A stretch of 64,000 bases of DNA from Gemmatirosa kalamazoonensis (GTDB lineage: Bacteria; Gemmatimonadota; Gemmatimonadetes; Gemmatimonadales; Gemmatimonadaceae). Made by a program: the position numbers and the translations under genes. The stretch is taken from assembly GCF_000522985.1 (NCBI RefSeq), contig NZ_CP007128.1, positions 5,130,220-5,194,219 on the forward strand, in the 5' to 3' direction. The notes beneath the pieces were generated by a model, which saw nothing but the letters and a program-made list of their open reading frames with translations, did no database searches and was not told the DNA's origin. Numbering within the stretch: position 1 is the first letter of the stretch; every line of letters begins with the position of its first letter. This document shows, piece by piece, positions 53,681-63,598 of this stretch.

Positions 53681-56497
53681 TCAGCGCGGCGTCGCGGCCG
53701 GTCGCGCATCGCGGAGCAGGAAGAGGACCGTCGGGTCGACGGGATACCGACCGAACCGCGAGCCGTAGATCGCGAGCCCCCCCGGCAGCGCATCGTCGAC
53801 CTCGAGCCTAACGAGGACCTGGCCGGTGCGCGCGGCGGCGGCGAGCGCCGCGGCGGGGATCGGGACGCGCACGAGCTGTCCGTACGAGCCGGCCTCGCGC
53901 AGCTTGCGGTCGCGCAGCTGCGAGTGCCAGCTCAGGATGCCGCGGCTGTCGGCCGGATCGTCGGCGAGCTCCCAGCGGCCGGCGAGCTCGCCGTTCACGC
54001 GCACGGTCACCGCGCTCGGGAACTTCGTGTCGCCGGTCATCGGATAGCTGTTCGGGTTCGCGCTCGGGTCGTGGAAGCCGCCGCCGCGCATGTAGTCGCC
54101 GGCCTGCTTCATCGTCGAGTCGCGGTCCTTGCCGTTCAGCCGCTTCGCGGACGCCTCGACGAGGAACGTGGCGCCGGCCACCTGGCGCGCATCGAGCCCG
54201 TCAGGCCACGGGATGCGGTACTCGAAGAAGCCGCTCCCCGCCCCGTCCATCTTGAGCCCGTCGAGGATGGACCACTGCTTCAGCGACCAGCGCGAGTCGG
54301 CGACGCGCGCCGCGGGGACGCGCGCCACGCGCACGCGCTCGCCCGTCGCGAGCGTCGCGTCGGCCGGCGGCTCGCCCTCGACGATGAACGTCGTGAAGTT
54401 GCGCTGCAGCACCGTGCCGCCGGCGTCCTCGAGCCGCACCGCGAGCACGGCGACGGCGGGCTCGTTAGGCATCGTGACGGGGAGCGGCGCCAGCGCCTGC
54501 GACAGGTACGGCCGGTACGGCACGCGCCGAGTGGTGGTCGCGTAGCTCTTGCGCTCGCCGAGCGCGTTCCAGCCGTACAGCTCCGCGCGCAGCAGGAGCG
54601 AGTCGCCGTACGCCGTGCTGCTGGTGAGGAACGACGCGTACAGCGGCACGTCGACGCGCGTGCCGGGCCGTACGGCGGTGCTGAGATCGGGCGCGCCGAC
54701 CGCGAGGTAGAGCGGCGCGTGGAGATCGTTCAGCGTCATCCCCGACACGAGGTCGCCGAAGCCGGTCTCCTTGTTCGACCGGTCGAAGCGCCAGTAGCCG
54801 TTCCACTCGTTGATGACGTCGTGGTGCTCGGTGTACAGCCAGCCCGAGAGCTTCGGGTGGCGGCGGAACGCGTCGACGGCGCGGTGATAGTCCCAGCTCC
54901 AATCGACGTCTCCGGTGCTGCCCTCGTAGCCCCACACGTTGCCGAACTCCGAGTTCAGCATCGGCTGCCGCCCCTGCGTCCACGGCCGCTCGAAGTTCCA
55001 CGGCGAGCCGGCGAACGTGCTGTCGCTGAAGCGGTCGAGCAGACGCTCCCACTCCCAGCCGGGCTGGTACTCGTGCCACGAGTTGAGGTCCGTCTCGGTG
55101 TGGCCGCGGCGGCAGCACACGGAGTTGTCCTCGACGAGGCGCGTGGAGTCGAGCGACTTCGCGAGCCGGTACACGCTCGCGACTTTCCGCTGCGTCTCCG
55201 GCAGATAGCGGTCGCGCCCGTCGACCTTCGTGAGCAGCCCCCACGTCTCGTTGAACGTGATCCACGAGAACACCGCGGGGTGGTTGTAGTCGCGGTCGAT
55301 CATGCCGCGCAGCGCGACCTCGTGCTCGCGGAAGCCCAGCGAATCCGGCTGGCCCCACCAGTTCGGCACGTCGGCCATGATGAGGACCCCGAGCTTGTCG
55401 GCCCAGTACAGCTTGCGCGGCGCCTCGACCTTGATGTGCTCGCGCAGCCCGTTCAGCCCGATGCGGCGCGCGCGCAGGATCTCGTCGCGCAGGATGCTGT
55501 CGGTGGGGAACGTGTAGAAGCCGGTCGGGTGGTAGGCCTGGTCGAGCGCGAGCTCCAGGAACACCGGCTTGCCGTTGATCGCCACGTACGGGTACGTCGT
55601 GCCCGGCAGGTTCGCGACGGAGATGGTGCGCATGCCGAAGTACGTGCGCACGCGGTCCTCGACGATCCCCTCCCCGGTCACGCTCGCCGTCACCTCGTGC
55701 AGGAACGGGTCGTCGAGCGACCAGCGGTGCGCGTTCGGCAGCGGCACGTCGAGGCGCGCCGTGGTGGCGCCGCGCGGGATGCGCGCCGTGACGGTCGGCT
55801 GTCCGTCGCGGTTCGTGAACGTGAGGCGCAGCGTGAGGTCGCGCGGCGCCGGCTCGCGCAGCCGCGCGTCGACGCGCACGCCGGCGAGGTCGGTGCGCGG
55901 CGTGAAGTGCACCGCCTCGAGCGGATCGCCGCCGCGCGCCTCGAGGTACACGGTCTGCCACATGCCGCGCGCCTTCCCGTAGCCCTGCTTCCCCTCGAGC
56001 TTGAAGTCGTGCGGCGTGTCGTCGACGCGGACGACGAGGCGGTGCGCGGTGCCTAACGACACGTCGCGCGGGAGCTCGAGCGAGAACGGCGTGTAGCCGC
56101 CCTGGTACTCGCCGAGCTTCACGCCGTCGAGCCACGCCGAGGTGCGCCAGTCGGACGCGCCGAAGACGAGGAAGACGCGCCGGCCGCGCCACGCCTCGGG
56201 CACCGTGACCTCGCGCGCGTACCACCCGATGTCGGCGCTGTCCGGCACGCCCGACGCCGGCGCGCCCCACGAGAACGGCACGAGGATGCGGTGCGCGAAC
56301 GTGGCGGTTCCGCTCGGCCAGCCGAGCCGCTCGCCCTCGTCGCGCGCGTCGAACGCGAAGCGCCACCGTCCGTTCAGGTTCAGCCACTCGGCCCGCTCGA
56401 AGTCGGGGCGCGGGTGCTCGGGGAGCGGGATGGAGTCGCTCGGCTGAGCCGACGCGGCGGTGCCTAACAGGAGCGCGAGGGCGGCGAGAAGGCGCAT
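53681..56497 (-). CDS. Secreted GH2-family glycoside hydrolase
   Basis: 938 aa, signal peptide (MRLLAALALLLGTAASAQ). Sugar-binding jelly roll, Ig-like domain and TIM barrel in the GH2 order: LNLNGRWRFAFDAR, ADIGWYAREVTVP, GLNGLREHIKVEAP, acid/base Glu in SWITFNETWG and nucleophile Glu in LNSEFGNVWGYEG. Family activities include beta-galactosidase and beta-glucuronidase. A C-terminal domain of about 250 aa is less typical. It ends the minus-strand series SusC, SusD, GH43, GH43, GH2, which fits removal of side chains from a complex plant glycan. Confidence 0.92.
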   Translation of the reverse strand: MRLLAALALLLGTAASAQPSDSIPLPEHPRPDFERAEWLNLNGRWRFAFDARDEGERLGWPSGTATFAHRILVPFSWGAPASGVPDSADIGWYAREVTVPEAWRGRRVFLVFGASDWRTSAWLDGVKLGEYQGGYTPFSLELPRDVSLGTAHRLVVRVDDTPHDFKLEGKQGYGKARGMWQTVYLEARGGDPLEAVHFTPRTDLAGVRVDARLREPAPRDLTLRLTFTNRDGQPTVTARIPRGATTARLDVPLPNAHRWSLDDPFLHEVTASVTGEGIVEDRVRTYFGMRTISVANLPGTTYPYVAINGKPVFLELALDQAYHPTGFYTFPTDSILRDEILRARRIGLNGLREHIKVEAPRKLYWADKLGVLIMADVPNWWGQPDSLGFREHEVALRGMIDRDYNHPAVFSWITFNETWGLLTKVDGRDRYLPETQRKVASVYRLAKSLDSTRLVEDNSVCCRRGHTETDLNSWHEYQPGWEWERLLDRFSDSTFAGSPWNFERPWTQGRQPMLNSEFGNVWGYEGSTGDVDWSWDYHRAVDAFRRHPKLSGWLYTEHHDVINEWNGYWRFDRSNKETGFGDLVSGMTLNDLHAPLYLAVGAPDLSTAVRPGTRVDVPLYASFLTSSTAYGDSLLLRAELYGWNALGERKSYATTTRRVPYRPYLSQALAPLPVTMPNEPAVAVLAVRLEDAGGTVLQRNFTTFIVEGEPPADATLATGERVRVARVPAARVADSRWSLKQWSILDGLKMDGAGSGFFEYRIPWPDGLDARQVAGATFLVEASAKRLNGKDRDSTMKQAGDYMRGGGFHDPSANPNSYPMTGDTKFPSAVTVRVNGELAGRWELADDPADSRGILSWHSQLRDRKLREAGSYGQLVRVPIPAAALAAAARTGQVLVRLEVDDALPGGLAIYGSRFGRYPVDPTVLFLLRDARPAATPR

Positions 56498-56510
56498 GAC
56501 GTCGAGGTTG

Positions 56511-57584
56511 TTATCGTGGTACGGCGGGCGCCGGCCGGCTGCCGGTCGACGGATGGCCGCGGTCGATCGTGGGCCAGCCGTCGCGGTAGACGATCGGATC
56601 CATCAGCAGCACGCGGCGCGTGTTCGGCGCATCCGAGGCGCCGCGCGACCGCAGCGTGTCGACGGCGTGGTACAGCATCCAGTCGACGCCGGCCGCGTCG
56701 CGGATGACGGAGTTGTGTCCCGGCGCGCGCCACCCCGCCCCGCTCTCGAGGATCACGCTCTGCGGCCGCGCGGTCGCCGCGGCGAGCGTCTCGAACGGCC
56801 CCGTGGCGGCGCGGCTGCGCGCGACCATCACGCCGTAGTGCGCGTGCGGGCCGCAGCAGTTGTCGCCGGAGTAGAACAGATAGTACCACGGCGCCCGATA
56901 CGTCACCCACGCCCCCTCGACGAGCCGCTGGTAGCGCGTGCTGTCGTCGCTGCGCTCGATGCCCACGAGCGGCATGGGCGCGCTCCCCGCCGCGAACGAC
57001 ACGCGGTCGTCGGCGAGGCGCTGCACGCGGATCGGCCCGAAGCCGGAGCCCCAGTACAGCAGCGGCGCGCCGGTGGCGGGGTCGTCGAACTGCATCGGGT
57101 CGATGTTCAGGAACGCGGGGCCGCACTGCAGCGGATGCCCGACGTCGGTGAACGGCCCGGCCGCGGTGCGCGCCGTCGCGACGGCGAGGCAGAGGCCGCG
57201 CGTGCTGTCGGTGAGCGCCGCGTCCGGCTTGGCCGAGTAGTACAGGAAGAACGTGCCCCCGTGCTCGGCGACGTGCGGCGCCCAGAAGTCCTGGGTGCGA
57301 CGCGCCCACGTCGGCTTCGTGGGGAGCGCGTCGCCGAGCCGCTCCCAGTGCACGAGGTCGCGCGAGCGGGCGGCCTGGATGTTGACCCACTCGACGCTGG
57401 TCGCCGTGCGGCGGTCGGTCTGCGTGCCGTAGACGTAGTACCAGCCGTCGGACGCGCGGAGCACCGCGGGATCGGGGAAATCCGCGTCGAGCACCGGGTT
57501 CGCGTACGTCGCGGGTGCTTGCTGCCTAACGGGCGTGCACGCGACGGCCGCGGCCAGGGCGGCGCCTAACGCGATACGGCTCAC
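56511..57584 (-). CDS. GH43-family lipoprotein glycosidase
   Basis: 357 aa from a GTG at 57584 (MSRIALGAALAAAVAC) that overlaps the stop of the upstream GH43 gene (GTGA). Lipobox AAAVAC. GH43 motifs DADFPDPAV, NIDPMQFDD and LVEGAWVTY give the two Asp and the Glu. Close paralogue of the plus-strand GH43 at 52200. Coupled translation with the next GH43 suggests they act on the same polymer, probably arabinose- or xylose-containing. Confidence 0.91.
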   Translation of the reverse strand: MSRIALGAALAAAVACTPVRQQAPATYANPVLDADFPDPAVLRASDGWYYVYGTQTDRRTATSVEWVNIQAARSRDLVHWERLGDALPTKPTWARRTQDFWAPHVAEHGGTFFLYYSAKPDAALTDSTRGLCLAVATARTAAGPFTDVGHPLQCGPAFLNIDPMQFDDPATGAPLLYWGSGFGPIRVQRLADDRVSFAAGSAPMPLVGIERSDDSTRYQRLVEGAWVTYRAPWYYLFYSGDNCCGPHAHYGVMVARSRAATGPFETLAAATARPQSVILESGAGWRAPGHNSVIRDAAGVDWMLYHAVDTLRSRGASDAPNTRRVLLMDPIVYRDGWPTIDRGHPSTGSRPAPAVPR

Positions 57585-58627
57585 CGGCACGTCCCCGACG
57601 GCGCCGGCAACGGCTCCCGATCGGGAACCGGCGTGCCGAAGTCCGGCGCGCCGTCGGGCTTCCAGCCGAACCGCTGCAGCCGGACGACGCGGTTCCAGCC
57701 CGGCGTGGTGGAGACCTTCGCGTGGTACGCGATCCAGTCCTCGCGCCCGTCGGGCGACGTCGTGAAGCTCGCGTGGCCGACGCCGAAGACGGTGTCGGTG
57801 CCCTCGAACACGGGCCCCGACTTCGCCCAGCTCGCGGAGTCGAGGGGATCCGCGTCGGCGGCGCGGAGGCGGAGCTGGCCGAGCCGGTAGGCGCGCAGCC
57901 ACGACTCGCGCGTGGAGTAGACGAGGAACGTCGCGCCGTCGTGCGCCAGCAGCTCGGGCCCCTCCTGCAGATCGAGCTCGGTGCCGCGCTCCCACGCCGC
58001 GGTGGGCGACGAGATGCGCGCGCGGTTCGTGGCGACGGTGTACGGGTTCGTCATGCGCGCCGCGTAGAGGTGCTGCGGCGTCTTGTCGGTCGCCGCGTCG
58101 CCGGTCCAGCCGGACCAGAACGCGTAGAGCTGCCCGTTCACGCGCCCGACCGTGAGGTCGATCGCCCAGTACGGGTGCGCGCCGGTGGCGACGGAGTCGC
58201 CGGTGTAGAGCATGCCGCGGTCGACGTACGCGCCCTGCGGGTCGTCGGTCGCCGACTCGAGCACGCCGGCGCGCTGCGACAGGTACGGCGGCCCGGAGCG
58301 GCCGGCAGCGTAGTACACGTACCAGCGTCCGTCGATGAAGTGGAGCTCGGGCGCCCACACGTTGCTGCGGTTCCATCCCGTATCCGGCGCGGACCAGATC
58401 CGCACGCTGTCGCGCGCCGGGTGCGTGAGGTCGCGCGAGCGGTATACCCAGATCGCGCGCCCGTGCGACTGCACGAGGTAGTACGTGTCGCCGCGCCTGA
58501 CGATCCACGGATCCGCGCCGGGCATGACGGGGTTCGTGAACGTGCACGCCGCGACCGCCGGTGCGCGCGCGACGGTGGGCGCGCAGCCGAGGAGCAGGAT
58601 CGTGGGAAGAAGCGGTCGGGTCGACAC
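57581..58627 (-). CDS. GH43-family lipoprotein, endo-arabinanase-like
   Basis: 348 aa from a GTG at 58627 (MSTRPLLPTILLLGC). The open frame to 58723 runs through the CACAGAGGA repeat and is rejected. Lipobox LLLGC. Motifs: MPGADPWIVRRGDTYYL (Asp), WAIDLTVG (Asp) and DLQEGPELL (Glu). This GADPW subclass differs from the two DFPDPAV paralogues and resembles arabinan endo-hydrolases. It lies between the nested hairpin after SusD and the coupled second GH43. Confidence 0.9.
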   Translation of the reverse strand: MSTRPLLPTILLLGCAPTVARAPAVAACTFTNPVMPGADPWIVRRGDTYYLVQSHGRAIWVYRSRDLTHPARDSVRIWSAPDTGWNRSNVWAPELHFIDGRWYVYYAAGRSGPPYLSQRAGVLESATDDPQGAYVDRGMLYTGDSVATGAHPYWAIDLTVGRVNGQLYAFWSGWTGDAATDKTPQHLYAARMTNPYTVATNRARISSPTAAWERGTELDLQEGPELLAHDGATFLVYSTRESWLRAYRLGQLRLRAADADPLDSASWAKSGPVFEGTDTVFGVGHASFTTSPDGREDWIAYHAKVSTTPGWNRVVRLQRFGWKPDGAPDFGTPVPDREPLPAPSGTCR

Positions 58628-58642
58628 GTGGCTGTTTGAATT

Positions 58643-58817
58643 GAACCGCAGAGGACGCAGAGGGCCGCAGAGAACGTCGACTTCTTCAACCACAGAGGAC
58701 ACGGAGGACACGGAGGAAACCAAACCTCTTGAAGGGTTTTCCTCTGTGTCCTCTGTGTCCTCTGTGGTTCAAACGAAGAGGGCAGTCCTCTACGGTCCTC
58801 CGCGTCCTCTGCGGTTC
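58643..58817. repeat. Nested CACAGAGGA-repeat double hairpin between SusD and GH43 genes
   Basis: Outer arms GAACCGCAGAGGACGC (58643-58658) and GCGTCCTCTGCGGTTC (58802-58817). Inner arms start at AACCACAGAGGACAC (58688) and end at GTCCTCTGTGGTT (58769), with a loop around 58719-58737. Inner pairing includes G-U steps. It fills the gap between the SusD stop and the GH43 start, so it could terminate or attenuate the susCD message or protect its 3' end. Confidence 0.85.
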
Positions 58818-58832
58818 AGATCGAAACGGTCC

Positions 58833-60344
58833 TCACCACCCCGGATTCTGCTTCACGTTCGGGTTGAGGTTCCGTTCTCGCTGCGGTATCGGCAGCACCT
58901 GCGATTGTCCGGGCACGAACGTGTTGAAGTCCGTGTCGTGTGATCGCAGCGTCGCGATGTCGGTGAACAGATTCTGACGTCCGAGGTCGAGCCACCGCTG
59001 CCCCTCGAGGCCGAACTCGAGCAGGCGCTCCTTCAGGATCGCGGCGCGCGCCGCGGCCTGCGACAGCGACGTCGCGAGCGGCGCGAGGCCGACGCGAGCG
59101 CGCACCTGGTTCACGAGCGGGATCGCCTGCGCCGTCTGCCCCTGCTCGTTCAGCGCCTCGGCCTGCATGAGCAGCACGTCGGCGTAGCGCAGCACCTTGA
59201 AGTTGATCTGCGCCTCCCACGTCTGGTCGTTCGAGCCCGTGTAGTACTCGCCGTACTTCTTGAAGTAGAGGCGCGTCGTGTCGCCGTAGTTGCCCGGGTC
59301 GTCGCGCGCCCACTGCGCCCAGCTCTTCGCGTACACCGGCGTGCTGGGCCCCTTGTAGTAGAAGATCGTCGCGTCGAGACGCGGGTCGACCTGCTTCGTC
59401 GTCGTGGAATCGAGGAAGAACTGCTGGAAGTACCAGCGCGTCGGCCGCCCGTCGCAGTAGCCCGGCCCGCACGCGCCGGCCATCTTCGCGATGTTCAGCC
59501 CGCAGAGCCCCTGGCCGCAGAGGTCCACGTTGCCCATCTGCACCTCGAAGAGGCTCTCCGGCCCGTTGTTCCCCTCACGACGGAACAGCGTCGCGTAGTC
59601 GGGCACGAGCGAGTAGCTACCGAACTGCCCCGCGATGATCGGCGCCAGCGCCGCCGAGGCCTGCGCCCACTTCCGCTCCTGGAGCAGCGTCTTGCCGAGC
59701 ATGCCCTGCGCAGCGCCCGCCGTCGCGGCGCCGCCGGACTGCGACATGAGCTGCTTCGGCAGCGCGGCCGCCGCCTCCGTGAAGTCCTTCTCGATCTGCG
59801 CCCACACCGTCGCGCTGTCCGAGCTCGCCGGGCGGTCGGTCGCCGTCGGCGGCGTCGTGATGAGCGGGATGTTCGCGCCGTAGAGCGTCATGAGGTGGAA
59901 GTACCCGAGCCCGCGCAGGAACTTGCCCTCGGCGACGTTCTTCGACTTCTGGGCGGCGTCCATGTTGATGTTCGGCACGTTCGCGATCACCAGGTTCGCC
60001 CGGTTGATCAGCGTGTACGTGTCGTTCCACGTGTCGCGGCTGACGTCGAAGTCGTAGCCCGACGGGAACTGGAACTTCGAGAACGAGTTCAGCTCCGGCC
60101 ACGGGCTCGTGTTCGTGGTGCCGATGTCCGAGCGCGTGTCGTACGAGAACGCCTGCCAGCGCTGGAACGTGCCGAGGCGCAGCAGCGTGTTGTACGTCGC
60201 GGTGACGCCGGCCTGCGCGTCCGCCGCGGTCTGCCAGAAGTTGCCGGAGCTCGGCGCGTTCGGGTCGGTGATGTCCACGTCGTTGCGGCACGCCGCGAGG
60301 GCGGCGGCGCCGGCGAGCGCCGTGAGAAATGTGCGAAGTCGCAT
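58833..60344 (-). CDS. SusD/RagB-family nutrient-binding lipoprotein
   Basis: 503 aa. Lipobox LAAC (MRLRTFLTALAGAAALAAC). SusD pattern: NFWQTAADAQAGVTATYNTL, INRANLVIANVPNI, KFLRGLGYFHLMTLYGANIP, YADVLLMQAEALNEQG and ILKERLLEFGLEGQRWLDL, with the closing INPNPNLKQNPGW-type end (LNPNVKQNPGW). It binds glycan at the cell surface and lids the SusC channel. Immediately downstream of SusC, 19 bp apart. Confidence 0.96.
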   Translation of the reverse strand: MRLRTFLTALAGAAALAACRNDVDITDPNAPSSGNFWQTAADAQAGVTATYNTLLRLGTFQRWQAFSYDTRSDIGTTNTSPWPELNSFSKFQFPSGYDFDVSRDTWNDTYTLINRANLVIANVPNINMDAAQKSKNVAEGKFLRGLGYFHLMTLYGANIPLITTPPTATDRPASSDSATVWAQIEKDFTEAAAALPKQLMSQSGGAATAGAAQGMLGKTLLQERKWAQASAALAPIIAGQFGSYSLVPDYATLFRREGNNGPESLFEVQMGNVDLCGQGLCGLNIAKMAGACGPGYCDGRPTRWYFQQFFLDSTTTKQVDPRLDATIFYYKGPSTPVYAKSWAQWARDDPGNYGDTTRLYFKKYGEYYTGSNDQTWEAQINFKVLRYADVLLMQAEALNEQGQTAQAIPLVNQVRARVGLAPLATSLSQAAARAAILKERLLEFGLEGQRWLDLGRQNLFTDIATLRSHDTDFNTFVPGQSQVLPIPQRERNLNPNVKQNPGW

Positions 60345-60363
60345 GGCGGTGTGTGTTAGGCGC

Positions 60364-63300
60364 TCAGAAGCGGACGTCGAGGCCGAGCGTGATCGTGCGC
60401 GGGTTGGGATAGATCAGGCCATCGTCCACGCCGCGCGCGAGCGGGTCGCCGAAGCCGAGCACCTCGGGATCGTAGCCGGAGTACTTCGTGAACGTGTAGA
60501 GGTTCTGGAGGTTCACGTACACGCGCGGCCGCTCGGTGCCCGAGATGCGCATGCTCGAGAGCAGCCGCTGCGGGATGCTGTAGCCGAGCACCACGTTCTG
60601 GATGCGCACGAAGTTGCCGCTCTCCAGCCAGCGGTCGCTCGCCGGGTCGCCGTTCACCGCGTCGCCGAACACCGCGCGCGGGGTCGACGTGTTCGTGTTG
60701 CTCGTCGTCCACGGGTTGTAGCCCGCGCGCAGGTTGCTGAGCCCCGTCGTGCGCTCCGTCGCGAACTTGATCGCGTTGAAGATCTTGTTGCCGAACGAGC
60801 CGCGGAAGTTCAGGCCGAGGTCGATCGACTTCCAGTGCGAGTCGAAGAACAGGCCGCCGGTGACCTTCGGGATCGGGTTGTCGAAGAAGACGCGATCCTG
60901 GTCGTTGATCGTGCCGTCGGCGTTCTGATCGACGAAGCACAGGTCGCCCGGCTGCGCGCGCGGCTGCGCCTTGTGCGCCGTGACGTCCGCAGCCGTCTGG
61001 AAGATGCCGCACGTCTCCTTCAGGTAGAACGCGCCGATCGGGTGACCGACCGCCGTGCGCGCGACGCCCACGTCGCCGAAGCCCGACGAGATCGGCTGGC
61101 CGCCGTTGCCGAGCGACACGACGCGGTTCGCCGTCGTCGTCAGGTTCAGCGTCGTGTTCAGGTCGAAGTCGCCGCGGTCGAGGCGGTGCGTCAGCCCGAG
61201 CTCGAAACCCGCGTTGCGCACCTTACCGGCGTTCACGAACGGGTTGCGGTCCGACGCGAGCGAGCCGGGAAGCGGCAGCTGCACGAGCAGCTGGTCGGCG
61301 ATGTTGACGTAGTAGTCCGCCGTGAGCGACAGACGGTTGTCGAACAGCCCGAGGTCGAAGCCGACGTCCGTGGAGCGGTTGCGCTGCCACTTCAGGTCGG
61401 TGTTCGCGAGCACCGTCTGTGTCGCGCCGCCGGAGATCACCGTCGCGCCGCTCGGCCCGTTGCTCACGTAGTTGATGTTCTGCGAGACCGGCGAGAAGTA
61501 CGCGAGGTCGCCGATGTTCTGATCGCCGAGCACGCCGGTGCTCGCGCGCAGCTTGAAGAAGTCGGCGCTGCCGAGCATCGGGACACCCTTCCAGAAGCCC
61601 TCCTCGCTCACCACCCACCCGATCGAGCCGGCGCCGAACTGGCCGCAGCGATTGCCGGGGCTGAAGCGCGACGAGCAGTCGCGGCGCACGCTCCCGGTGA
61701 GGAGATAGCGGTCCTTGAACGAGTACGTCGCGCGGCCGAGCACCGAGTTCGTGCGGAACGGCGTGTAGAAGCCGCCGTTCGTGAAGCCGGTCGTCGAGCC
61801 GGCGTTCAGCTGCTGCAGCTGCTCGTTCGAGAAGCCCTGCCGGAACGCGGAGAGCTGCTGGTAGCTGTTGTTCTGCGACGTCTGGCCGGCGACGGCGGAG
61901 AGGCGATGGTTGCCGCCGCCGAACGTGCCGTCGTAGTTCAGCAGGTTCTCGTACAGGAGCTGCTGCGTGTTCGGCTGCTCCTGGAACAGCGACGCGCCGG
62001 TGAGCACGGGCGTCAGGTAGCGCACCTGCGCGGAGCTCGTCCACACGCGGTGCAGCAGGTCGTTGTAGTCGAGACCGAGGTTGAGGCGGTAGCGCAGGTT
62101 GCCGACGATCTTCACCTCGCCGAACGCGGTGCCGATGACCTGGTTGGAGCGCGTGCGGTTGGAGTTGTTCGTCAGCACCGCGACCGGGTTCACGCCGTAG
62201 TTCGGGTTCGCGTCGCTGCCGTAGCCCCAGCCGCCCGGGTTGTTCGGATCGCGGATCGGGATCGTCGGCAGCAGGCTCACGACGTCGATGAGCGGCAGCG
62301 CCTGACCGCCGAAGATGCCGTTCGGGTACGCGCGCTGGTTCGACTGCGAGATGGCGAGCGCCTCACCGACGGTGATGCGGCCGCGCGTCGCGTCGGAGTT
62401 CACGCGCACGCTGTAGCGGCGGAAGTCGGTGTTGATGACCGTGCCCTTCTGGTCGAGCACCGAGCCGCTCAGCAGGTAGCTCGCGCTCGTCGTGCCGCCG
62501 GACGCGGTGAGGTTGTAGTTCTGGATCGCGCCCCGCTGGAACAGCGCGTCCTGCCAGTCGGTGTTGATCGACGCGCCGCCCGACACGCCCGCCGGCGGCG
62601 TCTGCCCCGCGGCGGCGTACGCAGCCTTGAACACGTTCTGGAACTCGGCGGCGTTCATGAGCGGGATCCGCTTCGGGATCTGCTGGAAGCCGTAGTACGT
62701 GTTCAGCGCGAAGCGGCTCGGCCCGTTCGCGCCGCGCTTCGTCGTGATGACGATGACGCCGTTCGACGCCTGCGCGCCGTACTGCGCGGCAGCGGAGGCG
62801 TCCTTCAGGATGTTGATCGACGCGATGTCGTCGGGGTTGATGTTCGGGTTCTGCTGCCCGACGTACATGCCGTCGACGACGTAGAGCGGCGACGGGTTGC
62901 CGAAGCCGTTCTGCCCGCGCACGACGATCGACGCGGGGCGACCGGGCTGGCCGCTCGCGGCGATCTGCACGCCGGGCGCGCGGCCGCGCAGCGCCTCCTC
63001 CACCGTGGCCACCTTCTGGTCCTGGATGTCGGAGGAGGTGACGGTGGAGACGGCGCCGGAGATGTCGCGGCGCTGCTCGTTCGTGTAGCCGACGACCGAC
63101 ACCGCGGTGAGCGTGGTGGCCGACGCGGTGAGCGTGACGTCGACGGTGAGCGTCTGGCCGTCGCCGACGGTGACCTGCTGGGTGACGGGCGTGTAGCCGA
63201 TGCGCGCGGCGCGCAGCGTGTACGTGCCGGCGGGGACGCCGCTGATGGAGTAGCGGCCGTCGTCGCCGGCCACCGCGCCGTAGCCGGTGCCGGTGAGCGC

Positions 63301-63495
63301 GACCTGTGCGCCGACGAGCGGCTGGCCGTTGTCGCCGCGCACGGTGCCGGTGACGCGTGCCGTACCGCGCGGCTGCTGCGCACCCGCCGCGGGGGCGAGC
63401 GCGGTGGTGGCCAGCGCAGCCGGCGCCCACGCGAGCCCGAGGGCGGTCAGCAGCCCTGCGGTCGCCCGCGCCGAGCGGTAGAAGGGGTAGATCAC
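60364..63495 (-). CDS. SusC/RagA-family TonB-dependent outer-membrane receptor
   Basis: 1043 aa, GTG start, long signal peptide ending near AAGAQ. An N-terminal carboxypeptidase-like domain (TARVTGTVRGDNGQPLVGAQ; GDDGRYSISGVPAGTYTL) is followed by the plug (EEALRGRAPGVQIAASG; NPSPLYVVDGMYVG) and the 22-strand barrel, ending GLDVRF. It imports oligosaccharides with its SusD partner using TonB energy. No canonical TonB box is assigned with confidence. A LacI-type regulator lies just upstream. Confidence 0.96.
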   Translation of the reverse strand: MIYPFYRSARATAGLLTALGLAWAPAALATTALAPAAGAQQPRGTARVTGTVRGDNGQPLVGAQVALTGTGYGAVAGDDGRYSISGVPAGTYTLRAARIGYTPVTQQVTVGDGQTLTVDVTLTASATTLTAVSVVGYTNEQRRDISGAVSTVTSSDIQDQKVATVEEALRGRAPGVQIAASGQPGRPASIVVRGQNGFGNPSPLYVVDGMYVGQQNPNINPDDIASINILKDASAAAQYGAQASNGVIVITTKRGANGPSRFALNTYYGFQQIPKRIPLMNAAEFQNVFKAAYAAAGQTPPAGVSGGASINTDWQDALFQRGAIQNYNLTASGGTTSASYLLSGSVLDQKGTVINTDFRRYSVRVNSDATRGRITVGEALAISQSNQRAYPNGIFGGQALPLIDVVSLLPTIPIRDPNNPGGWGYGSDANPNYGVNPVAVLTNNSNRTRSNQVIGTAFGEVKIVGNLRYRLNLGLDYNDLLHRVWTSSAQVRYLTPVLTGASLFQEQPNTQQLLYENLLNYDGTFGGGNHRLSAVAGQTSQNNSYQQLSAFRQGFSNEQLQQLNAGSTTGFTNGGFYTPFRTNSVLGRATYSFKDRYLLTGSVRRDCSSRFSPGNRCGQFGAGSIGWVVSEEGFWKGVPMLGSADFFKLRASTGVLGDQNIGDLAYFSPVSQNINYVSNGPSGATVISGGATQTVLANTDLKWQRNRSTDVGFDLGLFDNRLSLTADYYVNIADQLLVQLPLPGSLASDRNPFVNAGKVRNAGFELGLTHRLDRGDFDLNTTLNLTTTANRVVSLGNGGQPISSGFGDVGVARTAVGHPIGAFYLKETCGIFQTAADVTAHKAQPRAQPGDLCFVDQNADGTINDQDRVFFDNPIPKVTGGLFFDSHWKSIDLGLNFRGSFGNKIFNAIKFATERTTGLSNLRAGYNPWTTSNTNTSTPRAVFGDAVNGDPASDRWLESGNFVRIQNVVLGYSIPQRLLSSMRISGTERPRVYVNLQNLYTFTKYSGYDPEVLGFGDPLARGVDDGLIYPNPRTITLGLDVRF

Positions 63496-63598
63496 GAGAC
63501 GATCCTCCGCGAGAAACGGGGTGAACGAGCCCGCCTAACGGCGCGGGTCTGAGAGAGACGAGGCGTGATGGTGTGCATGGTCCGCACGGCGCTCGGCG

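Noticed and set aside
58627-58723. N-terminal extension of the GADPW GH43 protein
   Set aside because: Reads through the CACAGAGGA repeat; the GTG at 58627 begins a proper lipoprotein signal.
60109-63552. 1147-codon plus-strand open frame
   Set aside because: Exact antisense of SusC/SusD with Arg/Val-rich composition; shadow of codon bias.
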